Source: Bog-473 sp963804055 (GTDB lineage Bacteria; Actinomycetota; Acidimicrobiia; Acidimicrobiales; RAAP-2). Taken from it: a stretch of DNA of 64,000 nt. This document shows, in pieces, positions 57,468-64,000 of this stretch (position 1 is its first letter; every line of letters starts with the position of its first letter). The notes under the pieces were generated by a model, which did no database searches, had not been told where the DNA came from, and saw nothing but the letters and a program-made list of their open reading frames with translations. The DNA lies in the NCBI GenBank assembly GCA_963804055.1, contig CAWDOU010000013.1, positions 434,001 through 498,000 of the forward strand. The letters are read 5' to 3'. The position numbers and the translations under genes are program-made.

Positions 57468-59686
57468 CTCTCCATCGACCAGTTCAAGTGGATGTTCTGG
57501 CAGGCTGCGTCACCCGCCATCACACGCGTGTGTCGGGCGATCAGTGCAGGGCCGGCTCCAGGTGTCAGCTCCAGGTGCTCAGTCTCCAGGTGCTCAGTCT
57601 CCGACGGATCCACCGCCGGAGCGGCCGTTCCCCAGGAGGCGGCCCGCTCGGTACAGATGTCGAGCACGAGCAGGCTCAGGTTCGACACGACCGCCGCACC
57701 GATGATCGCCGTGATCAACGCCATGATCCCGCCGGTCACGTGGTACCCGAGTACGGCTCCGATCAGCGCACCGGCACCAGCGGCACCGATGCCCTTGGGC
57801 CGCATCGCCTTCGGCGTGTCGGTGCGGACCCAGCCGGCGTAGACCCCGAGCCAGATCGGCACCGCGGTTGAGACCACTGCGAGCAGCTGGTCGTCGAGCG
57901 GCTGGCTCGGCCAGAGCCAGAACCGCAGTATCAACAGTGCGCCGAAGAACCATCCGCCGAGTCCGAACACGATCGGACCGACCGAACGGATCCATGCGCC
58001 CGTCTTGCGGCCGGTACCGCCCCGGCGGCGGATCCGGATCGCCAACACCACGAGCCAGAGCATTGCCACCAAGACGACGCCGACCATAAACGCAAGGATG
58101 TCCTTGGCGATCGCTGCCTGCGATTGCGATGGGGCGAAGCTGACGTCGTTCGGGGTATAGCGGGACGTGTCGACCTGGCCGCTGGCGTAGAACGTGGTCA
58201 GGAGTTGCGTGCTGGCTTTCGGCTCGTAGGAAAAGAAGTCGTCCACGTGCCCCAGTCCGGACAAGATGACCTGATGCCCGTTGGAAAGGTGCGGCAACAG
58301 CTCCTTCGTGGCGTTCTGAGCTGGCGTCTCGAAGTCGAGCGTCCCGCCGACGAGCAGCGTCGGGACGATCGAGTTCTGCACGCTGGTGTACTGCTTCTCG
58401 CTCGGATTGGCCGGCCAGGCGTGCACGAGGCCTCCTGCGCCCCACAAGAACTCCCCGAGGGGATTACCGATGATCGAGCCCCGGTCCGCGCCGGAGCTGT
58501 AATAGCGCTCGACGGGCTGCGCGTCGGCCATCCCAATGCTGGCAAACTCGCCCCAGACGAACGACGAGGGAACGACGAGGTTGGCCATCGCCGAGATGAA
58601 CCACAGGCCACTCGGGTCACCCTGCGAGGCGGAGATCCACGAGTTGAGGATCATCGGCCCGGACAGTGGCGAATCCACCGAGGTCGCCTCGGTGAGCCCG
58701 AGGAACGTCCCGACCAAGACGTTGCCCGGCTTGATCGGCAGGGTCAACCAACTGCTTGGCATGTTTGCCGCCGTGTGCTTCATGCTCGCGGTGAGGTTTT
58801 TGGTGCGGGCGCGGCAGGCAGGCTGCTGCGCGCACAGCGCCGAGTAACGCTCGATCCCCTGATCGATCTCGGCTCCGCTGTAGATGAAGTTCCCGGGTGG
58901 GTTGACCCCGACCATCACCGAACGGTCGACACTGTTCGGGTGCCGCCACTGGTAGATCATTCCCAGACGGGTCCCGGCGCTCTCGCTGAGCAGGTCGATG
59001 CGCTGGTAGCCGAGCGCGACGCGAGCGGCCTCGATGTCATCGGCCTGCTCCGCCAGTGTGTAGCCGGCGAGGTCAACGCCGCTTCGCTCAAGGCGCTGCG
59101 CGCACGAGGCGAAGGCCTGGGAGTACGCCCTCAGCGCCGCTTTGGCGAGGTAGTCGGCGGAGTTCTGGATCGCCGTCGTCACCTCGGGACAGTTCAGCAC
59201 CGAAGAACCGTCAACGCCGCGGTAGCCGACCATGACGACATCATGCTGGGCAACCAGGCGGTTCGCTTGGGGAAACGTCATGTTGGTAATGCCCGGTCCG
59301 CCGTTGAGATAGAAGATCGGCGCCAGAGGGTGCGATGAGCGAGCCAGGACGCGGGTCACAGGCAGCGCGATCAAGCGCGACCGGGGGTCTGCCCGGTTCT
59401 CCGGCACGACCAGCGTTCCGCAGTCGGCGCGGTAGGCGCCTTTCTCGGTGGCATAGGTGCACGGGTGCATGGTCAGCTGGCCGGCGTGCGCCCCTTGCGG
59501 GACCGAGACCGTCTCCGGGCTGGACGAGACTCCCAGATAGGTAAGTCCCGCCAGTAAGGCGGTGATCACCAGCAGGGCAGCGATTCGCGTCCAGGTGAAT
59601 GCCTTTGGTCTTTGGTCCAGCTGTACTGGTTGATCGACTGCCACGGTCTTGGCGTTGCGCTTCATGAGATGTCTTGGCTCGATCAT
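57407..59686 (-). CDS. Membrane-anchored alpha/beta hydrolase (TAP-like) with C-terminal membrane domain
   Basis: 759 aa. One helix at 29-55 anchors the N-terminus. The extracellular part is a tripeptidyl-aminopeptidase-like hydrolase: CGTLVVPENRADP, FYLNGGPGITN, the nucleophile Ser in LLSESAGTRLGMIYQ, the acid in LVGGTLDFETPAQ and the base His in LSGLGHVDDFF. Four more helices follow (residues about 520-690), then a polar tail. The stop codon lies inside the tRNA-Arg gene, so the last 20 residues are antisense tRNA. ATG at 59686 has GGGAG 5 nt upstream. Repeats 51 bp before the start suggest SARP control. Confidence 0.85.
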   Translation of the reverse strand: MIEPRHLMKRNAKTVAVDQPVQLDQRPKAFTWTRIAALLVITALLAGLTYLGVSSSPETVSVPQGAHAGQLTMHPCTYATEKGAYRADCGTLVVPENRADPRSRLIALPVTRVLARSSHPLAPIFYLNGGPGITNMTFPQANRLVAQHDVVMVGYRGVDGSSVLNCPEVTTAIQNSADYLAKAALRAYSQAFASCAQRLERSGVDLAGYTLAEQADDIEAARVALGYQRIDLLSESAGTRLGMIYQWRHPNSVDRSVMVGVNPPGNFIYSGAEIDQGIERYSALCAQQPACRARTKNLTASMKHTAANMPSSWLTLPIKPGNVLVGTFLGLTEATSVDSPLSGPMILNSWISASQGDPSGLWFISAMANLVVPSSFVWGEFASIGMADAQPVERYYSSGADRGSIIGNPLGEFLWGAGGLVHAWPANPSEKQYTSVQNSIVPTLLVGGTLDFETPAQNATKELLPHLSNGHQVILSGLGHVDDFFSYEPKASTQLLTTFYASGQVDTSRYTPNDVSFAPSQSQAAIAKDILAFMVGVVLVAMLWLVVLAIRIRRRGGTGRKTGAWIRSVGPIVFGLGGWFFGALLILRFWLWPSQPLDDQLLAVVSTAVPIWLGVYAGWVRTDTPKAMRPKGIGAAGAGALIGAVLGYHVTGGIMALITAIIGAAVVSNLSLLVLDICTERAASWGTAAPAVDPSETEHLETEHLELTPGAGPALIARHTRVMAGDAACQNIHLNWSMESAPGRTRTCATGSGGRCSIR

Positions 59687-59737
59687 TGGTCTCCCTTTCG
59701 TCGACGCTTCGGTGTTGCGAACAGCGTGCGCCCAGCG

Positions 59738-59766
59738 CCTGAGGTGGGACTGCCGTCGTGCTGATG
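59738..59766 (-). promoter_or_regulatory. SARP-type operator, copy 1 (upstream of the hydrolase)
   Basis: Read on the minus strand: CATCAGC, 4 bp, CGGCAGT, 4 bp, CCTCAGG. These are three heptamers with an 11-bp period. The last ends 51 bp before the hydrolase ATG. The layout, spacing and distance equal those of the second copy at 63904. About 9 bp after the last repeat comes CACGCT, a weak -10-like hexamer. Confidence 0.72.
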
Positions 59767-59829
59767 TCGGCAGATCAGAGCCGCGCTGAGGCTGCTCAGG
59801 CACAGTCAGGTCGGCGGCCATAGGCGGCG

Positions 59830-59985
59830 GTGTGGAGGTGCGCCTCGCAGGCCCAGATCGGCCAGCTTCGGCGCACCCTCGGAGCAACTGCGATCGTCAC
59901 CTCTGAAGCCGGCTACGCCCTCGAGGTCGGTCCAGATGACCTCGAATCGGCCCGCTTTGAGCCGCCAGTGGCCAAAGGGCCGCGC
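59830..59985 (+). pseudogene. Remnant of a SARP regulator (end of DNA-binding domain, start of BTAD)
   Basis: In one frame it encodes SQAQIGQLRRTLGATAIVTSEAGYALEVGPDDLESARFEPPVAKGPRL. This is clearly homologous to residues about 55-105 of the intact SARP at 60688 (LQAQIGQLRRTLGTSAIITSESGYALDISAADLDAARFEHLVAEGRRL). Both ends of the domain are missing. It lies divergent from the hydrolase gene, the same geometry as the intact regulator and the gene starting at 63984. DNA identity is moderate, so it is an old paralogue and not a fresh duplication. Confidence 0.8.
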
Positions 59986-60093
59986 CTACTCCAGGAGGTT
60001 CACGAACGGATGGAACACGTGCCCACCAAGAGTGGTGGCTGCCGGACCGGACACAAATGCGGGGAAGTTATCTCGCTCGCTTGGGACGGTCAT
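59986..60093 (-). other. Short coupled frame, probably a truncated gene start
   Basis: 35 codons (MTVPSERDNFPAFVSGPAATTLGG ... FVNLLE) start at an ATG overlapping the stop of the gene at 60090-60578 (ATGA). It ends at the edge of the SARP remnant, as if the rest of the gene was replaced at a recombination junction near 59985. The product is not recognised and may not be functional. Confidence 0.35.
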
Positions 60094-60578
60094 GACAGGG
60101 TCTCCCCGGAGGCACGATGGCAGCCGGGAAGCTGGGCGCCGAGGTCCTCAAGCCCATCCCGGTTTCCTGTGCGACGTCGGAAATCGGTAACGATGCGCAC
60201 AGCGAGCGGGTCGCAGCCAACGCTGGCGAGATGCTCACGGAGCAGATCGGTGGCGCGACTGACGTTGCCGGCGGCTGCAGTCCGGACCAGTTCAATGTGA
60301 TGGCGTTCCCAGGTCATCAGGTGGCCAACGGCGGGACTTGGGGGTGCCTCGGTGATGGCGGCGAGATCGGCGACGGCGAGTCCGAAGCCCGGATCGGCCT
60401 TGACTGCGTGACCGAGTGCCTCTATGGCGGCCGAGCCGCCCGCGGCCTGTTGTGCTTGGCGATAGAAGGCGGCGGCCTGGATGTTGGCCGTGACCACCCG
60501 ACCGTGGTCCTCGACCGCAGGACCGCCAGGGGCCACCTGCCCATGGCGGATGTTGGGCCGTTCTGGATCTCGGTGCAT
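60090..60578 (-). CDS. TPR-like helical protein, unknown role
   Basis: 162 aa. From residue 35 on it looks like tetratricopeptide helices: ANIQAAAFYRQAQQAAGGSAAIEALGHAVKADPGFGLAVADLAAI and RHHIELVRTAAAGNVSRATDLLREHLASVGCDPLAVRIVTDFRRR. The ATG at 60578 gives a polar N-terminus of low character, so the start is uncertain. It lies 109 bp downstream of the SARP gene on the same strand and could be cotranscribed. Confidence 0.5.
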   Translation of the reverse strand: MHRDPERPNIRHGQVAPGGPAVEDHGRVVTANIQAAAFYRQAQQAAGGSAAIEALGHAVKADPGFGLAVADLAAITEAPPSPAVGHLMTWERHHIELVRTAAAGNVSRATDLLREHLASVGCDPLAVRIVTDFRRRTGNRDGLEDLGAQLPGCHRASGETLS

Positions 60579-60687
60579 GACTATCAGGTTGCGCTCGTGA
60601 CCTGACGCCGCCCTGAGGTGGTGCTGAGGTGCCAGCGCCACGGCTGGAGCTGGCCTCGACGAGAACTCGAACTGCGGCTTTGTTGGT

Positions 60688-63600
60688 TCAGGGCTCGGTC
60701 GGCGCGAGCCGAGTCGCCAATGCCACCAAATCCCGCTCGTCGGTGAGGGAGCGATGAGAGAGACCTGACGCCCGCTGTTGGGCCAACGCGACGATGCCGT
60801 CGGTGTTGCGCTGAGTGGGGTCTGCGACCGCGTGAGCTGCGGCAAGGGCGGAATCGGCCAGCAGTTGGGATTCGGGATCCCCGACTGCCTTTGCGGTTCT
60901 GACGGCGTCTACCGCGAAGATGACTGCAGCGGCGGGTTGATCTGCACCGATCGCCCACCAGGCCAGTCCCGCAAGCACTCGGGCTTGGCCGGCGGGAAGG
61001 TCAGCGTCCCGGTATCGCTCCGCGGCAGCGTCGAGCAGACCTCTCGCCCGCAACAGGTCACCGAGGTGACGGGCGACGGCCGCTTGGCCGACCATGGCGT
61101 CGGCCGAGAGCCACGGGTTGTAGCAGCACTCGATCGCCTCCTGGTAGAGATGGTCGGCGGCGGCGTCGTCACCTTGCCTGGCCCGCACGGTGGCGAAAGA
61201 GACGAGGCAAAAGGGCAGGTAAGGATGCTGCCCGGTAGCTCGGCACCGTTCCAACAGCGCTTCGTACGCGGCGGCAGCCCCCTCAAGGTCACCCTTCGCT
61301 GCCGCAATTCCAGCGAGAGCATTCAACGAGTTGACCACCAGCAGGACTTCACCGGCTGTTTCGTAGCGAGCAATGCTCGAGAGGGCCGCCTCCTCGGCCT
61401 CGTCGAGACGCCCGAACGACGCCATATTCCAGCTGACCAGCATGTCGTGGGTAGCGAGCAGCCACCCGTGCTCATGAGGCCCGAGGAGCATCTGCGTCTC
61501 CATCGTGTCCTCCGGTGAATGGCGTAACCACCGCTGGTCGTCCGGGCCGAGCAGCATCTGTGCTTCCGCCAAGGCAGCCAGAGATCGGTCGAACTGGTGG
61601 GCGCGTACGAGTACGGACGCGCCGAGCAGAAGCGCCTCCGCCAGACGAATCGCGTCGCCATGCGCCCGCAACACAGCAATCGCCTCTTCGCATTCGACGA
61701 GGCCTACCGACGGGCTGGACGACATGCCGACGCAGTAGCCGTGCCAAACAAGAGCGGTGGCATGCAGCTCAGCACTTCGTATTCCTTCGGCATCCAGTGC
61801 GCTGGCCAGCCAACGGGCACCTTCGGCGAAATCGGTGTTGATGAACCACATCCAGGCTAATCCAGAGGACAAGGAGAGGGCAGCGTCGATGTTCCCAGCC
61901 GCTAGGTGCCACTCGAGAGCGGTCTTCAGATTGCCCAACTCTTGATTCAGGCGTGCGCTCCACTCCGGCCCGGCGGCACCTCGAAGGCGTTCGTTGGCGT
62001 TCTCGGCGAAGCGGCGGTAGTAGCCGGCGTGTCTGGCGCGGACCGTGTCGGCCTCATCGGACTCATCGAGGCGGGTGGTGCCGTACTCCCACAACGTCTG
62101 CAGCTGAGTGAACCGAGTGTCGCCGGGTGTCGGGGCCGTGACGAGGGACTTGTCCACTAGTCGGCTCATGACGTCGAGGACCTCGGTGCTTGGGAGTTCG
62201 TCGTCGACGCAAACGGCCTCGACGGCTTCGAGCTCACAGCCACCGACGAAGACCGACAGCTGAGCGAACAGTCGCCGCTCGTCTTCGAAGAGGAGGTCGT
62301 AGCTCCAGTCCACGACGGCACGCAGCGTCTGTTGGCGGGGCAACGCGGTGCGGGCGCCGCGGGTGAGCAGCGCGAAGCGGTCGCCGAGTCGCTCGGCCAG
62401 CGTGGACAGGGGGAGGGCTCGAAGCCGGGCCGCGGCAAGCTCGATGGCCAGGGGCAGGCCGTCGAGTCGTCGGCAGACGCCGTCGATGATCTCTCTGGCC
62501 GGCCCGTCGCATTCGAATCCGGGCTGGACCGCACGGGCACGATCCACGAAGAGTTCGATCGCAGCCGGGGATGCCAGACCGCCTATGGGTATGAGAATCT
62601 CACCGGGAACACCGAGTGGCTCGCGGCTGGTGGCCACAAGGCGAAGACCGGGTACCTTTCCGACCAGGGTGTGGGCAAGGCTTGCCGCCTCGTCGATGAC
62701 GTGTTCGCAGTTGTCGAGGACGACCAAGAGCTCGCGGCCGGCGAGGTGGCGGGCGATGAGCTCGGCCGTCGATCCAGAGGACTGGGCGTCACCCAGAGCA
62801 GGCCGTACGGCTCCGAGCGTGCCGGCCGCGGTTGGGGCGACCCCTCCGGGATCGGTGACGCCCGCCAGTTCGATCAGCCAGGTGCCACCTGGGCGTTGCG
62901 CCCGCAAGCGGGCTGTGGCCGCAGCTTCGACCGCCAGACGCGTCTTGCCCACTCCGCCGGGTCCGATCAGTGTGACCAGGCGGCTCGAGGCAATCGCTTC
63001 GCCCACCTGTTCCAATTCGGCGTCACGCCCGAGGAATCTGCCCAGTGGTTCGGGCAGGTTGCCGGGCACCGACGGCGGCGTCGGCGCACGAGGTGCTGTC
63101 GACTGCTCGGCGACGAGGGACGGGTCGTGGTCAAGGACCCGGGTTTCCAGTTCGCGCAGGCTCGAGCCCGGGTCGATCCCGAGCTCGTCGACCAGGCGGT
63201 CACGGATCTCGGTGTAGGCCCGCAGCGCTTCGGCTTGGCGTCCCGCCCGGTAGAGCGCCAGCATGAGCAGCTCCCAAAGGCGCTCGCGTAGAGGGTTGTC
63301 CCGGCACAGCGCTTCAAGCTCGCCCACCAGCTCGTTGTGATGGCCAAGCTGCAGGTCCGCTTCGGCTCGGTACTCGGTTGCCACGAGGGATAGCTCGTTG
63401 AGATGGGCCCGCTCGGCGTCGGCGAAGCCGGCATAGGCGAACTCGGACAGAGGCTCGCCACGTCGCAATCGGAGGGCGTCACCGAGCACGGCGGACGCCC
63501 CCGCTACCTCGCCATCGGCGCTCAGGCGGCGCCCTTCGGCTACCAGGTGCTCGAATCGGGCTGCGTCGAGGTCAGCGGCACTGATATCGAGCGCGTAGCC

Positions 63601-63843
63601 GGATTCGGAGGTGATGATGGCGGAGGTTCCGAGAGTTCGACGCAGTTGGCCGATCTGCGCCTGCAGGGCGTTGGCCGGGTTCGCCGTCTGCCCGTCGCCC
63701 CAGAGCTGGTCGATCAGACGATCGGCGCTGACCGGGTTCCCACGGTTGAGCGCCAGGAGAGCCAGGAGGGCCCGCTGCTTGGCGCCCCGAACGGGTATCG
63801 CCACATCCTCTCTGACCACCTCGAACTCGCCAAAGAGCTTCAC
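60688..63843 (-). CDS. SARP-family transcriptional regulator with BTAD, NB-ARC-type ATPase and TPR-like repeats
   Basis: 1051 aa, AfsR-like layout. Residues 1-85 are an OmpR-type winged helix (KLFGEFEVVREDVAIPVRGAKQRALLALLALNRGNPVSADRLIDQLWG), followed to 240 by the bacterial transcriptional activation domain. An ATPase comes next with GPGGVGKTRLAVEAA, LLVVLDNCEHVIDEA and the sensor GLPLAIELAAARL. The rest is helical repeats, with a repeated QMLLGP segment. GTG at 63843 is preferred to 63849 because GGGAG lies 7 nt upstream. Such proteins activate promoters with heptamer repeats, and two candidate operators are in this region. Confidence 0.9.
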   Translation of the reverse strand: MKLFGEFEVVREDVAIPVRGAKQRALLALLALNRGNPVSADRLIDQLWGDGQTANPANALQAQIGQLRRTLGTSAIITSESGYALDISAADLDAARFEHLVAEGRRLSADGEVAGASAVLGDALRLRRGEPLSEFAYAGFADAERAHLNELSLVATEYRAEADLQLGHHNELVGELEALCRDNPLRERLWELLMLALYRAGRQAEALRAYTEIRDRLVDELGIDPGSSLRELETRVLDHDPSLVAEQSTAPRAPTPPSVPGNLPEPLGRFLGRDAELEQVGEAIASSRLVTLIGPGGVGKTRLAVEAAATARLRAQRPGGTWLIELAGVTDPGGVAPTAAGTLGAVRPALGDAQSSGSTAELIARHLAGRELLVVLDNCEHVIDEAASLAHTLVGKVPGLRLVATSREPLGVPGEILIPIGGLASPAAIELFVDRARAVQPGFECDGPAREIIDGVCRRLDGLPLAIELAAARLRALPLSTLAERLGDRFALLTRGARTALPRQQTLRAVVDWSYDLLFEDERRLFAQLSVFVGGCELEAVEAVCVDDELPSTEVLDVMSRLVDKSLVTAPTPGDTRFTQLQTLWEYGTTRLDESDEADTVRARHAGYYRRFAENANERLRGAAGPEWSARLNQELGNLKTALEWHLAAGNIDAALSLSSGLAWMWFINTDFAEGARWLASALDAEGIRSAELHATALVWHGYCVGMSSSPSVGLVECEEAIAVLRAHGDAIRLAEALLLGASVLVRAHQFDRSLAALAEAQMLLGPDDQRWLRHSPEDTMETQMLLGPHEHGWLLATHDMLVSWNMASFGRLDEAEEAALSSIARYETAGEVLLVVNSLNALAGIAAAKGDLEGAAAAYEALLERCRATGQHPYLPFCLVSFATVRARQGDDAAADHLYQEAIECCYNPWLSADAMVGQAAVARHLGDLLRARGLLDAAAERYRDADLPAGQARVLAGLAWWAIGADQPAAAVIFAVDAVRTAKAVGDPESQLLADSALAAAHAVADPTQRNTDGIVALAQQRASGLSHRSLTDERDLVALATRLAPTEP

Positions 63844-63903
63844 TTCCACGCTCCCACGGTACGACCGATGACCAGGTGCGGCGTGATTGAGCTGACTCGC
63901 CCG

Positions 63904-63932
63904 CCTCAGGGCCACGTCAGCGTCACCTCAGG
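63904..63932 (+). promoter_or_regulatory. SARP-type operator, copy 2 (between SARP and the divergent gene)
   Basis: CCTCAGG (63904-63910), 4 bp, CGTCAGC (63915-63921), 4 bp, CCTCAGG (63926-63932). These are three heptamers with an 11-bp period, so all lie on one DNA face. They end 51 bp before the ATG at 63984. CAGGCT, a weak -10-like hexamer, follows 9 bp later. SARP activators of the ActII-ORF4/AfsR type bind direct heptamers of this period just upstream of the -10 box. Confidence 0.75.
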
Positions 63933-63983
63933 CACCTAGCGCAGGCTGCTTCCAGGAACGAGAACACGAGGAAAGGAAGAACA

Positions 63984-64000
63984 ATGATCGAGGCGAAGCA
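63984..64000 (+). CDS. Start of a gene cut by the window edge
   Basis: Only MIEAK is visible. AGGAAAGGAAG ends 4 nt before the ATG. The leader and first codons match those of the hydrolase gene (ATGATCGAG in both, 51-bp leaders alignable without gaps), so a paralogous secreted hydrolase is a reasonable guess. Confidence 0.55.

Noticed and set aside
57560..57606. Short 15-bp direct repeat near the end of the hydrolase gene
   Set aside because: Two copies encode SETEHLETEHLE in a polar tail. This is a local duplication with no sign of regulatory use.

Overview
The window is high-GC DNA from an actinobacterium. The block on the minus strand from lysA to the atp operon (lysA, hom, thrC, rho, rpmE, prfA, prmC, sua5-like, glyA, wecA-like, atpZ/I, atpB-E-F-H-A-G-D-C) has the gene order I know from Mycobacterium tuberculosis around Rv1293-Rv1311. 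The delta subunit is not fused to subunit b, and an F420-type FrhB protein is present. My best guess is an uncultured member of the Acidimicrobiia, but the sequence alone does not prove it.

Layout. 1-9.7 kb: an accessory stretch with the end of a prepilin peptidase, a DEAD helicase fused to a cold-shock domain, PhyH dioxygenase, amidase, a D-threonine-aldolase-like enzyme, a PRC-barrel protein, an MFS transporter, an unknown membrane protein and an erythromycin-esterase-like protein. 9.8-12.3 kb: a phosphoribosyltransferase-hydrolase fusion, tRNA-Ala(CGC) and a small membrane protein. 12.5-20.4 kb: a divergent sulfate-assimilation locus. cysH, sulfite reductase, an FrhB-like F420 oxidoreductase, an unknown 109-aa protein and an ABC ATPase lie on minus; cysD, cysN and a Met8-type siroheme enzyme lie on plus. 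A perfect inverted repeat sits in the promoter region between them. 20.6-24.2 kb: a 1178-aa secreted protein with eight Ig-like domains. 24.3-32.0 kb: galT, then a minus-strand chain murA, meaB, enoyl-CoA hydratase, treS and a maltokinase-like gene. 32-41 kb: glpX and the complete ATP synthase operon. 41-57.3 kb: the conserved housekeeping block, interrupted by three plus-strand catabolic genes (thiolase-like, D-aminoacylase-like, TauD-like). 57.4-64 kb: after tRNA-Arg(CCG), a region with a membrane-anchored alpha/beta hydrolase and a SARP-type regulator.

The most interesting signal is in the last region. A divergent SARP regulator / hydrolase-type gene module appears twice. In one copy the SARP gene has decayed to a fragment. 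Both copies keep three 7-bp direct repeats with an 11-bp period, exactly 51 bp before an ATG-ATC-GAG start. This is the layout expected of a SARP operator.

Other points of note: an ATP synthase delta subunit whose N-terminal domain is duplicated; a possible F420H2-linked sulfite reductase; MurA with Asp in place of the fosfomycin-target Cys; and a helicase that seems to start at ATT. Six genes (cysH, cysN, glpX, a thiolase, a deacylase, prmC) carry apparent 1- or 2-base insertions. Because essential genes are hit and all events are insertions, sequence error is the simplest explanation, so those genes should not be called dead without checking.
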